Positions 35,748 through 45,039 of a stretch of DNA of 61,007 nucleotides are shown here, piece by piece; positions within the stretch are counted from its first letter, which is position 1, and every line of letters starts with the position of its first letter. The DNA is from Lachnospiraceae bacterium (GTDB lineage: Bacteria > Bacillota > Clostridia > Lachnospirales > Lachnospiraceae), in assembly GCA_949383255.1 (NCBI GenBank), contig CASJPF010000022.1, positions 1 through 61,007 on the forward strand. The letters are read 5' to 3'. The translations under genes and the position numbers were made by a program. The notes beneath the pieces are model-generated. The model saw only the letters and a list, made by a program, of their open reading frames with translations. It did no database searches and was not told the origin of the DNA.

Positions 35748-38705
35748 TTATTTTTTGACAGGAAGACCAAACTCATTGCGTTTTTTAGTAATCTCCTCGT
35801 CGATCGTAATACTGTAATCCAGTATTGTTTCACGTGGATCCTCCTTGTCATTTACAATCTTTCTAATGGCGTTTGTGATATGGCGCCCTGTATAATATCC
35901 GCCCGGTACTTCTCGGATTCCCGTTGTCTGCAACCACTGCTGTGAAAGCACCTCGATGTCATCTGCATTCCACGCAAGCTGGCTAAATGCGTCAAAATTC
36001 GCCGTTGCGTACCGCGCTGAGGATCCGAGCAGCGCCTCCATCTCCCGTCCGAAACGCACCTGTGTGTCCACCTGCGCCCACCATTTCATAAATTCCCATG
36101 AGGCGTTACGAAGTGCCTCATCCTCCGTTCGCACCATCATTGTCGCATTTCCGGTGATAAAATCCGAGCGGTCAATGTGCGTCTTTTTGTCTGCACCTAC
36201 CACCTCTGTTCCTGGTATAAGTGTAAAATCCCACAAGCCGCGGATCTCAGGCGCTGATACCATTAGCGTGTTGTACACACTGTACGCCGCAATGCCAATC
36301 GGCATCTCCCCCGAACGGAACCGACTCACAAAGTCGAAAAATACCGGTATGCCGTAATCTGTAAAGTACTCCGTATAGTCTTCAATCGCCACGACACCTG
36401 CCTCCTCGTCGACTGTCGTCTGCATACCCTCGCCATCATACAGGTCACCGCCATTCTGGAACAACATGCTGAAATACATACTCAGATCGGGCATATTGGA
36501 CGCTACCGACGTGCTCGCTGTCGTGTTGCTGCTACTGCCTGCCGCTGATGGAATACCAATGGACATATTGTTTCCCTGTATCGTTGGAAGCATCTCGATC
36601 AATTCCTGCCAAGTCTGTGGTATCTCAAGTCCAAGTTCATTCAGAATATCTGTCCTGTAGAACATCACATTGAAAGTTTGTGTCTCAGGAATACCATATA
36701 TTTTGTCACCCAGACGATACTGCTCATAAGAACTCTCCGTATAAGATTTGATCACCTCATCAAAATCCTCAAACTGTGTCAAGTCCTCCGACGCGTTTCT
36801 AAGCGCGTAGTTGACTGGTTGGTCTGCACCCACAGAGAGCACGACATTCGGTCCGCGCCCTGCCACAACTGCACTTAAAAGTGCGTCTGGCGCAACGATC
36901 TCGACATTGACCTTAACCCCCGTATCTGGTGTAAACGTGTCATCCACCATACTCTTGAGAATTGTACCTTGATCACGCCCCGTCAGCACCCACACACTCA
37001 CAACATCATCGCTGTTCTTGTCGTACACATCACCGACTGCATCATAATCAACATAGAATGAAGCGGCGAAGGAACGAAGCTCATGCACTACCTTGTCAAA
37101 ACCGTTTGCCACATCCTTCTCAGGGGTTGCATTCTTGCCTGTGACCACTAAATAATCGATATCGAGCTTCGTCTCGCTCATATTGAGAATCGCAGTACCA
37201 AGCGCGGTAATATTGTCCTTGAAAGTTGGGCTAAATTCCAGCGTGATCTTCTCTGGTCTGTCCACAAACCGCTCTAATTGTTGTGCCAGCGTCTGCGCTG
37301 TGGCAATCTTGTCCGCCTTCTGCCCAGTATAAAGAACCATGTCATCCACAACCTTGTAGAGCCGCTTTGACTCCAGCGACATCGCCTCCACAATCTCAGG
37401 ATAAACCTTGTCAATATTATAGTCCCTGTACTTGTCGGGATTTGGTCCTGTGTAGATCAAAAGCCTCCTATAAATCTGGTTTAATCTGTAGGTTGAATCC
37501 TCCAACGCTTCGAGTATGCTTCCCATACCGCCAAGTGTTGCTTCAAGACGAATCGTATGTTTTCCTGCCGTGAGATAAAAATCATATGGTGTTTTGGACT
37601 CATCAGCAAGTGTCATCAATTTCCAGTCATTTGAATACTCAAAGGATATTTCCTTCACCTCATCAAACGGAACCGCACCGTCTATGTAAAGACATCTGCT
37701 GGATACACTTCCCCGCGCGTAGTTCTGTCTGCCCTTTACAGTGATATTGTAATAGCCATCTTCCGGCACCTCGAAATCCCATTCGATCCACTGTCCAGAG
37801 GAACGCCATGCATCGCCTCCAACATAATTTAGCAACGTGTTAGTCACGCTGTAAGGCTGTGTTGTGGGAGAAGAGCGGTCATACTTGGCATACAGCGAAG
37901 ATTCCGAGCGGATCGTTGAGTCCTCGCCCTGTATCTTCTGCACATATGATAATCCCTCTCCAGAGGCACCTTTTCTCGCATTCTCCTGCACGTAATTCTG
38001 ATAACTCCTGCCCTGCTCCAGCCCGCGCACAGAGAGGGATTTGAGCACGAGCGGCTCATTGACTGCTTGGAGTGTCAATGTGTTTTTCCCTTTCTCGAAA
38101 TAAAAGCGATATGGCTCAGTAATATAACCCATATCATCCCGGCAGTACGCCCCCTGCCATGCAAACTCCTCAATCTGTGTCGCGCGGATCTGGTTACCTT
38201 GATTGTCCACCCGTGGCTCACCGTCATTTTTCCAGATGCGCGTGAACATGATATTCGCCGCATCCGAAAACGGAAGTTCGCCATTGATGCGCACTGCGCG
38301 CTCCGCTGCAACACCTCTGGACTCCACAGCCATGTATTCCATATAAATATTGTAGAATCCAGTTTCCGGAATTTCAAATTCCCAACTCACCTCAGAATCC
38401 ACCCCAGTGTACAGCACATTCTGTTCACCCTCATAGTCAGCGTAAACTTCAGCATCTATCCCCGACACATATTCTGTCACCGGAATATCCACATCCTGTA
38501 CCGGGCACACCGCGTCCTGATGCTCACTTAGATAAATTGTATAAGTACCCTCTCTTCCAGTACCATCTACATCCACATCCAGATCATAGCCAGCATACTT
38601 CTCATGAAAATCATCCTCACGGAACATACTTTTGATAATTAGAACCACTGCAAGCACAACCACCAGTCCGCCTAGAAAAATACCTTTTTTCAAAGAATCT
38701 TTCAT
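35748..38705 (-). CDS. Very large solute-binding protein with N-terminal carbohydrate-binding-like modules
   Basis: The 985-residue protein begins MKDSLKKGIFLGGLVVVLAV, one membrane helix without a lipobox. Two similar beta-sandwich modules follow (about residues 60-230 and 265-420). Each contains a line such as ETGFYNIYMEYMAV or EDGYYNITVKGRQNYA and a cluster RCLYIDGAVPF, as in CBM6/CBM35-like folds. The last 400 residues are a family 1 binding protein (GPNVVLSVGADQPVNY, IYGIPETQTFNVMFYRTDIL, MPIGIAAYSVYNTL). Ordinary sugar-binding proteins are 400-560 aa. It is the first gene of the long operon. The ATG at 38705 has GGGAGG eight bases upstream; a GTG two codons earlier is less likely. Confidence 0.85.
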   Translation of the reverse strand: MKDSLKKGIFLGGLVVVLAVVLIIKSMFREDDFHEKYAGYDLDVDVDGTGREGTYTIYLSEHQDAVCPVQDVDIPVTEYVSGIDAEVYADYEGEQNVLYTGVDSEVSWEFEIPETGFYNIYMEYMAVESRGVAAERAVRINGELPFSDAANIMFTRIWKNDGEPRVDNQGNQIRATQIEEFAWQGAYCRDDMGYITEPYRFYFEKGKNTLTLQAVNEPLVLKSLSVRGLEQGRSYQNYVQENARKGASGEGLSYVQKIQGEDSTIRSESSLYAKYDRSSPTTQPYSVTNTLLNYVGGDAWRSSGQWIEWDFEVPEDGYYNITVKGRQNYARGSVSSRCLYIDGAVPFDEVKEISFEYSNDWKLMTLADESKTPYDFYLTAGKHTIRLEATLGGMGSILEALEDSTYRLNQIYRRLLIYTGPNPDKYRDYNIDKVYPEIVEAMSLESKRLYKVVDDMVLYTGQKADKIATAQTLAQQLERFVDRPEKITLEFSPTFKDNITALGTAILNMSETKLDIDYLVVTGKNATPEKDVANGFDKVVHELRSFAASFYVDYDAVGDVYDKNSDDVVSVWVLTGRDQGTILKSMVDDTFTPDTGVKVNVEIVAPDALLSAVVAGRGPNVVLSVGADQPVNYALRNASEDLTQFEDFDEVIKSYTESSYEQYRLGDKIYGIPETQTFNVMFYRTDILNELGLEIPQTWQELIEMLPTIQGNNMSIGIPSAAGSSSNTTASTSVASNMPDLSMYFSMLFQNGGDLYDGEGMQTTVDEEAGVVAIEDYTEYFTDYGIPVFFDFVSRFRSGEMPIGIAAYSVYNTLMVSAPEIRGLWDFTLIPGTEVVGADKKTHIDRSDFITGNATMMVRTEDEALRNASWEFMKWWAQVDTQVRFGREMEALLGSSARYATANFDAFSQLAWNADDIEVLSQQWLQTTGIREVPGGYYTGRHITNAIRKIVNDKEDPRETILDYSITIDEEITKKRNEFGLPVKK

Positions 38706-38766
38706 ACCCACAACCTCCCTTTTTACAGTTCCGTTTCATGAACCGTAACCCTTTTTTCTATACTTC

Positions 38767-38829
38767 ATTATACTGTATAAGATTACCCGTCACTTCCCAT
38801 ATTTTGCTCTACACTTTTCATATTTTGCT
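38767..38829 (-). promoter_or_regulatory. Predicted promoter and AraC-type direct-repeat operator of the glycan-uptake operon
   Basis: On the minus strand TATAAT (complement of 38767-38772) can serve as the -10 box, with only a weak -35. Directly upstream are two identical 11-base direct repeats, CATATTTTGCT on the plus strand, at 38798-38808 and 38819-38829. Their 21-base spacing is two helical turns, the usual arrangement for an AraC-family dimer activating from next to the -35 region. A weak -35 with such sites suggests activator dependence. Confidence 0.5.
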
Positions 38830-38983
38830 TATATTTGATTTTCCTAGTTTAAAAAGCTTTGGGTATTTATACTTTTATTAAGCATTTTTGCGCGAATCTT
38901 TGTATAATTTGTATAGATATTGCGAATTGATAATGCAAGAGTGCTTGAGAGTAGATTACTGAGTAGTTATCATAATAAATATA

Positions 38984-39025
38984 AAAAAGACACCTGACAG
39001 GTATTCCTGCATCTCATGTCTTTTT
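38984..39025. other. Hairpin in the 38706-39191 intergenic region
   Basis: AAAAAGACA (38984-38992) pairs with TGTCTTTTT (39017-39025), and an inner ACCTG/CAGGT adds a second small stem. It resembles a terminator on the minus strand (T-run after the stem), although no gene ends there now. The 486-base region also holds the AraC-type repeats; I see no gene in it. Confidence 0.4.
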
Positions 39026-39191
39026 GTGTTTCACTAATAATTTATAATATTTTAATTTTTCTTGTTCTGTTGTACAAACTGTGAATAATACCCATTTACA
39101 TTTGTTTGTTTCAATGCTAGAATAATATCATAAATGCTACGAACGATTAATAAACGTAATTGATTCGTATTCGCAAAGGACTGAGAAATAT

Positions 39192-40213
39192 ATGACAAAT
39201 GAAGAGCCAAATGAAAAGCAAACAAAGAAGCATCAGACAAACTTGGTTTCAGCGGGGCACGCTAAATCCATTGATTTGGAACAGATTAATGGCAGCGGCT
39301 TTGATTTCTACAGCGCAAACAGCGATTATATCGGCTTCACAATGGTCAATAAAAATCATGAAATCGTCAATTACCGCAACAGCTCCACAGTCCGCATCTG
39401 GTACAATGAACAACTGGAAACCTTCCCACTCCACTGGCACAATTCGCTTGAGATCGTATTGCCGATCAGCGACTGTTATTATGCCCTCACTGGCGAAACC
39501 ACAAACCGCATTCAGGAGGGAGAAATCTTTTTTATACCCCCAGGGACTCTGCATTCCGTATACCCCCCCCGGGTTCTAATGGCGTGCGTTTTGTCTATCT
39601 GCTCGATCTGAGCGTTATGACCCATTTAAAAGCCTATGCAGGTATCCAACCGCTGCTCTCGACCCCATTTCTGCTGACTAAAGAGAATTCGCCTGATATT
39701 TATAAGGATATTTTTGATCTGCTGATGCAGATGCAGGTTGAGTATTTTCGTAAAAATTTATATAGTGAACTCACCGTATACTCGCTGTTGATGACTATGT
39801 TCGTAAAGCTTGGCACCGACTACTCGAATAAGCTTGGCACCGCTGATATCCGGGCTGGAAAGCAGCGGAAGTATCTCAAGCAGTTCAACGACCTGCTGGC
39901 GTATATCGACGATCACTACATGGATGCGCTTACACTCGAGAGCATGGCTTCGCTGATGGGATTCACCAAATTTCATTTCTCCAGATTATTTAAGAATTAC
40001 ACTGGATACACATTCTGCGACTACCTTAATTACAGGCGTATCAAAGCGACAGAGGAACTACTGCCGCACGTGGAACTTCCAATCACAGAAATTGCAATGC
40101 AAGTGGGATTTTCCAGTATTTCTACTTTTAACCGTCTGTTTCGAGTATACAAGAAGTGTTCTCCAAGTGAATACCGCAGTAAACTTTCCGTTCATACATT
40201 CAAAAAGGGCTGA
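39192..40213 (+). pseudogene. AraC-family transcriptional regulator, frameshifted in a C8 tract
   Basis: The first frame (39192-39611) encodes an AraC-type cupin sensor half: FPLHWHNSLEIVLPI, EGEIFFIPPGTLHSVYPP. It then runs through CCCCCCCC (39563-39570) into a wrong frame and stops. The other frame carries on exactly where expected (SNGVRFVYLLDLSVM). It ends with two helix-turn-helix motifs (MASLMGFTKFHFSRLFKNYTG and ITEIAMQVGFSSISTFNRLFR). Adding one C restores a 340-residue protein. It is divergent from the glycan-uptake operon and is its likely regulator. The lesion could be phase variation, a mutation or a base-calling error. Confidence 0.8.
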
Positions 40214-41654
40214 CTGTACTTTTTGCTGTCTGCAAAATCCAGTCCACTGCTGCCTCAGCATGTGTGGGTAGATTTCCAGAAATAGAATCAACTTCTGGTT
40301 CTTCTATTCCTGTATAAAATGCCTGCAAGGCATACTTTGCCAGCAGGGTTGACACACGCCCTCTTTCTATGGAATCTTCTGTTCCCAACACCACAACCAC
40401 CAAGTCATTTTTCATTGTTCCATTGTCCACAGTTAACGATGTAACAAGACAAGCTCCCGATTTGTTTGTTGTCCCAGTCTTTAAACCTGTAACTTGAGGT
40501 ATATTGCGCAACAGTGGATTCAAATTGTGCACCTCAAGATTGAGTGATTGTAATGTTGCCTTTTCCATAGAAGTAATATCTTTTATCTGCGGATAAACCT
40601 TCAAAAGATAAGAACACATCCGAAACATATCCTTTGCACTCATGCGGTTTTGGCACTTTGCAGGAACAGGAGTTTGTGTATAAAAGGGCAAACCATGACT
40701 GTTAAAAAAAACTGCCTGCGATAATCCTAAATCCAACGCTTTCTGATTCATGGCTGAAACAAAAGCCCCCTCGGAACCAGCAATTGCTTCAGCCAGACAC
40801 AGTGCGCATTCATTGCTAGAAGGCAGAAGGGCACCTATTAAAAGTTCCTGCACTGTAATCTGTTGTCCAATTTCTAAAGGAATCACCCCATCACCAGAGA
40901 TAGACAATGCATGTGCTGCCTCGGAGACCGTAACCGTCTGTTCTAAGGAAAGCTGCCCAGCCGCAATAGCTTCCATTGTCAACAGACATGTCATTAACTT
41001 AGACGTACTTGCAATAGGATAGGACATATCTGACTGATATTGATAGTAAAGTTCTCCCGTAGTAGCATTTCCTACAAAGACGCCATTCACTCCATAAAAA
41101 TAACCTGTCTGCTCCAAAGTTACAGGGGACATGCTAAATGGAACTTGTGTATTCATCTGCAAAACACCAACATTAGGAACCGTGATATCCATATCCAAAA
41201 TCATCGCCAAATCTACTGCCATCATAAAACAATCGTAGGCGCCAGAAGGAAATGCCACTATCATTGTATAGTAAGATACCTTTTGCCCATTTACCTGAAA
41301 CTCATTTCGCCGCAGCGAAACATTGGGATTCTCACTATTTTCCCAAGGAATATTCTCTCCACCTACAGGTATATAAGCATTTCCTAGATTTAAAGCGACA
41401 GCATTTTTTGTGATTTCCAAAGAAAAGGACTTGCTCGTATCTCTTAACACCATAGCAATATCCCGTAAAGAAAAGTAGGTGTTGTAATCATAACTGTAAT
41501 CGAGTGTTTTTACTGTGCCAGCCGTGCCAATATCCGTTTGTACCTGATAGGTTCTTGGTATTTGATATGCTGCATCAACCGGAAAAGGCAACATAAAACA
41601 TATCAAAATTACAGACAGAATGAAAGAATTTGTTTTCTGTAAGATTGCTTTCAT
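40200..41654 (-). CDS. Serine-type D-Ala-D-Ala carboxypeptidase (DacF-like) with N-terminal copper-amine-oxidase-like domain
   Basis: The 484-residue protein has a signal peptide ending near VDAA. A domain of about 130 residues follows (YFSLRDIAMVLRDTSKSF, ALNLGNAYIPVGG) resembling the copper amine oxidase N-terminal fold, which binds cell-wall or surface polymers. Next comes a penicillin-binding carboxypeptidase domain with SxxK in IASTSKLM, SxN in LPSSNECAL and KTG in GLKTGTTNKSG. It trims D-Ala from peptidoglycan stem peptides. The usual C-terminal beta domain and amphipathic anchor of DacA/DacF are absent. Its 3' end overlaps the convergent AraC gene by 14 bases. Confidence 0.9.
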   Translation of the reverse strand: MKAILQKTNSFILSVILICFMLPFPVDAAYQIPRTYQVQTDIGTAGTVKTLDYSYDYNTYFSLRDIAMVLRDTSKSFSLEITKNAVALNLGNAYIPVGGENIPWENSENPNVSLRRNEFQVNGQKVSYYTMIVAFPSGAYDCFMMAVDLAMILDMDITVPNVGVLQMNTQVPFSMSPVTLEQTGYFYGVNGVFVGNATTGELYYQYQSDMSYPIASTSKLMTCLLTMEAIAAGQLSLEQTVTVSEAAHALSISGDGVIPLEIGQQITVQELLIGALLPSSNECALCLAEAIAGSEGAFVSAMNQKALDLGLSQAVFFNSHGLPFYTQTPVPAKCQNRMSAKDMFRMCSYLLKVYPQIKDITSMEKATLQSLNLEVHNLNPLLRNIPQVTGLKTGTTNKSGACLVTSLTVDNGTMKNDLVVVVLGTEDSIERGRVSTLLAKYALQAFYTGIEEPEVDSISGNLPTHAEAAVDWILQTAKSTVSPF

Positions 41655-41688
41655 AAAACTCCCTTCTTAATTAGGAACTACAAAAAAA

Positions 41689-42393
41689 TTAATTTTTTCC
41701 TTGTTGTAATGTGTATATCACAGAAGAATGGTCTGAAAAATCCTCAGATAAAATTAAAGTAGAATCTTTGCGAATATAGCTTTCTTCTTGTACACGACTC
41801 GTCTCGTCATCAAACTGTCTTGTTAAAATGCCGTTTGCAGTCTGATAAGTCCCACTGCCATTATATTGCGCCTGCAATTCCTCCAAAGAAGGCAACAAGT
41901 CTGGTGCACAAATTTTCAAATAAGAAACGGTGGGCATTCCAAAGGATTCTGTCACAAGTGCCTCAACTGCTTCCTCGTCTGTGCTGCCTGTATAACCTGC
42001 CATATGAAGTCTCTGCGTTAACAACTCCCGAAAAGCTGTGGCAAATGCCTCATAGGCTGCTTGACTACAGGCGTCATAACTTTCTGGCAATATAGAACAC
42101 TGGAAAGTCCCCTCGGAGTGTGCAGTCTGTTCCAGCGTCAGATTCATCTCAACCGCCACCCCCTGCATATTGGTCTGTAAATCCTGCATTGGGACAGAGA
42201 CTGCTTCTATCTCCTGTAGCCAGTCAAGCGCTGTGACAGCCGCCTGATTGCTCATGTCCAATTTCGCAATCCATTGACCAGAAAGATTCCTGTCATTAGA
42301 TGCAAAAAACTGCAAGTACGCTAAAATTGCAGTAGAGACAATTAAAGCAGGAAACAATATCGCAAATAGGATAAACTTTAAGCCTTTTCTCAT
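41689..42393 (-). CDS. Membrane-anchored secreted protein of unknown function
   Basis: The 234-residue protein has an N-terminal signal-anchor (KFILFAILFPALIVSTAILAYLQF). The soluble part is rich in Gln, Glu and Ala, with no known motif that I recognise. It ends 34 bases before the carboxypeptidase gene on the same strand and starts behind a GAGGAGG site. Co-transcription suggests an envelope role linked to peptidoglycan trimming. Confidence 0.65.
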   Translation of the reverse strand: MRKGLKFILFAILFPALIVSTAILAYLQFFASNDRNLSGQWIAKLDMSNQAAVTALDWLQEIEAVSVPMQDLQTNMQGVAVEMNLTLEQTAHSEGTFQCSILPESYDACSQAAYEAFATAFRELLTQRLHMAGYTGSTDEEAVEALVTESFGMPTVSYLKICAPDLLPSLEELQAQYNGSGTYQTANGILTRQFDDETSRVQEESYIRKDSTLILSEDFSDHSSVIYTLQQGKN

Positions 42394-42405
42394 AAAAGTT
42401 CCTCC

Positions 42406-43596
42406 TCATACTACCATGCAATTCAGTCCACTTGTATCACAATTCACAAAATATGTATCTTCTATGGGAGCTCTTACTGTCGTATCACAAAATCTTACTG
42501 TGTTGAATTGATTCTCAAAAAAGCCAATGCTGTCTTCGTCTTCCATCTCCACTTCCATATGTTCTATCTGTATATCTGAAAAATCACTGTTGGAAATATC
42601 ATTGGTCGTATAAAAAATATGTTGCATTTTGCCCCCCTTTATTTTTGACCGAAAAAAGACTCCGCCCCCATTCCACTGTATCCCGCGAAATACACAATCC
42701 AAAAAATTATTTATGTTTGCGTTAAATATCCCTTTTTCCATGCCAATGTTCTCAAACACACAATTTTGAAACACACTATCTGTCAATTCCACAAAACTAT
42801 CACCGAATGTATCATGAAACATACAATTGATAAACACGCACTGCTCTATCTGAACAAATCCTGTCTCAAAATGATTTTCAAAGGTTACATTGCGAAAAAG
42901 ACAGCTGCGCATCCTCAGATCCGCTGTCTCAATTCCTTCCACAATATAATTTTCTATTTCCATCTTAATAAAACGGATATTTTGAGACTTTATTTCTGTA
43001 ATTGCCCCATTTTCCATTCTTTGTTTCAAAAATCGCTTGCACTCTTTGGGCTGGTACAGTTCCTTTTCATACTCTTTTATTTTTTCTCTTGTTTGCATGA
43101 TATCTGTAATCATTTTAGGGTCGTTTATTATTTCTAAATCCGTTAACCGATTATCAATTTTGGGTACGCCAAGACAGACAAGCAGGTCTGGCGAAACAAG
43201 GTAATGATAATGCACAACATAAAATATATCATTATAGTCATAAAAATTGTGGGGATATCGCCAATAATAACGCTCATAGTCCTCTTCTAAATAATAAATA
43301 AAATCTGGTGTGCCCATTTTTTTTATGATTTTATTAAGACGGTCTCCCATTTTAAAGTCCAATCCTATATCCGCCATTAATTTATTTGCAGTATGAAATA
43401 GTTTTTTGTCATAATTTAAAATTGCGCGAAACCTCACTGCACAGACATCCTTCTCACCTTCTTTTCTAAAAAGAATTAAGCTGTCACCCTCTTTATAGAG
43501 CTCTGCATTGCCAGAAACATCTGCATAGCAAAAATCCGGCTCAAAAATCCAGTCTTTGCCCAATATATTTTTTAATGTCAATTTTTTTATATCCAT
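42406..43596 (-). CDS. Unknown protein with C-terminal pentapeptide/beta-helix-like repeats
   Basis: The 396-residue protein has an N-terminal region with many Tyr/Asp residues (YLEEDYERYYWRYPHNFYDYND). From about residue 200 there is a repetitive pattern of C/F/N-rich turns (RSCLFRNVTFENHF, QCVFINCMFHDTF, DSVFQNCVFENIG, NNFLDCVFRGIQW) with spacing like a right-handed beta helix. No signal peptide. Such repeats occur in pentapeptide proteins, and similar proteins are found beside immunity genes of polymorphic toxin systems. The function is not known. Confidence 0.55.
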   Translation of the reverse strand: MDIKKLTLKNILGKDWIFEPDFCYADVSGNAELYKEGDSLILFRKEGEKDVCAVRFRAILNYDKKLFHTANKLMADIGLDFKMGDRLNKIIKKMGTPDFIYYLEEDYERYYWRYPHNFYDYNDIFYVVHYHYLVSPDLLVCLGVPKIDNRLTDLEIINDPKMITDIMQTREKIKEYEKELYQPKECKRFLKQRMENGAITEIKSQNIRFIKMEIENYIVEGIETADLRMRSCLFRNVTFENHFETGFVQIEQCVFINCMFHDTFGDSFVELTDSVFQNCVFENIGMEKGIFNANINNFLDCVFRGIQWNGGGVFFRSKIKGGKMQHIFYTTNDISNSDFSDIQIEHMEVEMEDEDSIGFFENQFNTVRFCDTTVRAPIEDTYFVNCDTSGLNCMVV

Positions 43597-43666
43597 TTTT
43601 ACAATCCCTTAAGATAATCTGTAATAATTCCAATACCTGCCTGAATTGTTACAATAGTCTATCACT

Positions 43667-44356
43667 TTACTGATCTTTCTTTGCAGGTGTTACAGAAAGT
43701 GCGCTTCGTATTTTCGCGCGGTCCCACGCCTCCCCATACTCCCGCACAATAGTCACAATTGCCAAAAGGCGCAAAGGGTCAAGCGCTGTAAATGTTTTTC
43801 CTTCTTTTTGTGCATTCCATTGAAAATAATCCTTGCCATCACTTCCATTTTTGCTCGTTAGAGAAATACTGTATCCCCAATCAGTCAACTTATTCATTGC
43901 ATATGGATACATTTCAGGATGGTCTTCTATCTGATTTGGAAACAATTCTGGATATGTTCCTAAAAATCTAAAATATCCAAATTCATCGTTTTGTATTTCC
44001 TGAATTTCTCCCTCATATTTCATTCTGCCAATAATAATAACTGCATTATATTGTGTATCAAATAAGTTGGGGTAATCTTTTTTCAATAAACTGACATCAA
44101 ACACTGCTGCATCCGCAAAAATCTCATCAATATCATTTGACATCTGCGAATTTACAACCGCAGTATAATATTCATCATCATAATAATTGATATGAAAATC
44201 AATCCCAAACGAAGAACCAATACAGTCCATCTCTAATAAAGTTAAATACTGCTGCAAATAGCGCTCAAGCGTGTTTTTTGACTCACAAATTCCCACAAAA
44301 ACGGAAAGATATAAATCATTTCTAAAATCATATTCCTTTTGTTTTACTTTTTTCAT
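43667..44356 (-). CDS. Imm22-like immunity protein fused to a repeated C-terminal domain
   Basis: The 229-residue protein has an N-terminal segment (LYLSVFVGICESKNTLERYL, FGIDFHINYYDDEYYTA) resembling the Imm22 immunity family, which protects against secreted nuclease toxins. From about residue 120 a different domain follows (YPYAMNKLTDWGYSISL, FTALDPLRLLAIVTIVREYGEAW). The next gene upstream carries two versions of this second domain. Start at 44356 (AAAGGA upstream) sits right behind the stop of that gene. Imm22 assignment is from pattern only. Confidence 0.55.
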   Translation of the reverse strand: MKKVKQKEYDFRNDLYLSVFVGICESKNTLERYLQQYLTLLEMDCIGSSFGIDFHINYYDDEYYTAVVNSQMSNDIDEIFADAAVFDVSLLKKDYPNLFDTQYNAVIIIGRMKYEGEIQEIQNDEFGYFRFLGTYPELFPNQIEDHPEMYPYAMNKLTDWGYSISLTSKNGSDGKDYFQWNAQKEGKTFTALDPLRLLAIVTIVREYGEAWDRAKIRSALSVTPAKKDQ

Positions 44357-44358
44357 CT

Positions 44359-44934
44359 CTATATCCTTTTCCCTCTCTGACGGCATTCATCATCTTGCTC
44401 AATCTGATCCAAATCAAGCGTTTTTCCCCATATTAATTCTATATCATCCAACCTTCCTGGTATCGGATTGATTGAAAAAGATTTTGCTACATCGCTGCAA
44501 GTCCAGTCTTCTCCATACGCTCGCATGATTGTAACAAATCCCAGCAATCCAAGTGGGGCTTCCGCCGAATATGTCTTTCCATCTTTTTCTGCCAGCCATT
44601 CATATACTCCAAAATCAGCAGAATCCTCAACCCGTGAAACGGTATATCCCCACTGTACCAACTTACAAACTGCATATCGATATGTATTTCCATCATCTGC
44701 TATCACAGGAATGTAGTCCTTATCAACTTCCCTATCGGATACCCAGTCGTCCCGAATCATATATAATGCAACCAATCGAATGGGATCTGTTGCATATAAT
44801 ATTAAGTCCTCCCGCTCTGCTTGCCAATTCCACTCAGACCACTCATTGTTAGGCTCTATAGAAAGCTGAAAATTATTTTTTACTAAGTAATCAATACAAA
44901 TATCTGTCAAAGTACAATTTATCTGTTTTTCCAT
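44359..44934 (-). CDS. Protein with duplicated immunity-associated domain
   Basis: The 191-residue protein holds two related segments. The C-terminal half (YRYAVCKLVQWGYTVSRVED, YSAEAPLGLLGFVTIMRAYGEDW) is clearly similar to the C-terminal half of the neighbouring gene at 43667-44356 (WGYSISL, LRLLAIVTIVREYGEAW). The N-terminal half (LIEWNWQAE-like stretch with ATDPIRLVALYMIRDDW) looks like a shorter copy of the same unit. The function is unknown. ATG at 44934 follows AAGGG by eight bases; an ATG two codons earlier has no room for a site. Confidence 0.6.
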   Translation of the reverse strand: MEKQINCTLTDICIDYLVKNNFQLSIEPNNEWSEWNWQAEREDLILYATDPIRLVALYMIRDDWVSDREVDKDYIPVIADDGNTYRYAVCKLVQWGYTVSRVEDSADFGVYEWLAEKDGKTYSAEAPLGLLGFVTIMRAYGEDWTCSDVAKSFSINPIPGRLDDIELIWGKTLDLDQIEQDDECRQRGKRI

Positions 44935-45039
44935 TAGCATTACCCTTCTTAAAAGTCTTATGATCTGTAAAAAAATTACTATTTACATTTGAGTTTCATT
45001 CCTAAGCGCAGATGCAAGAGGGGGTTTGGAGGGACTAAC

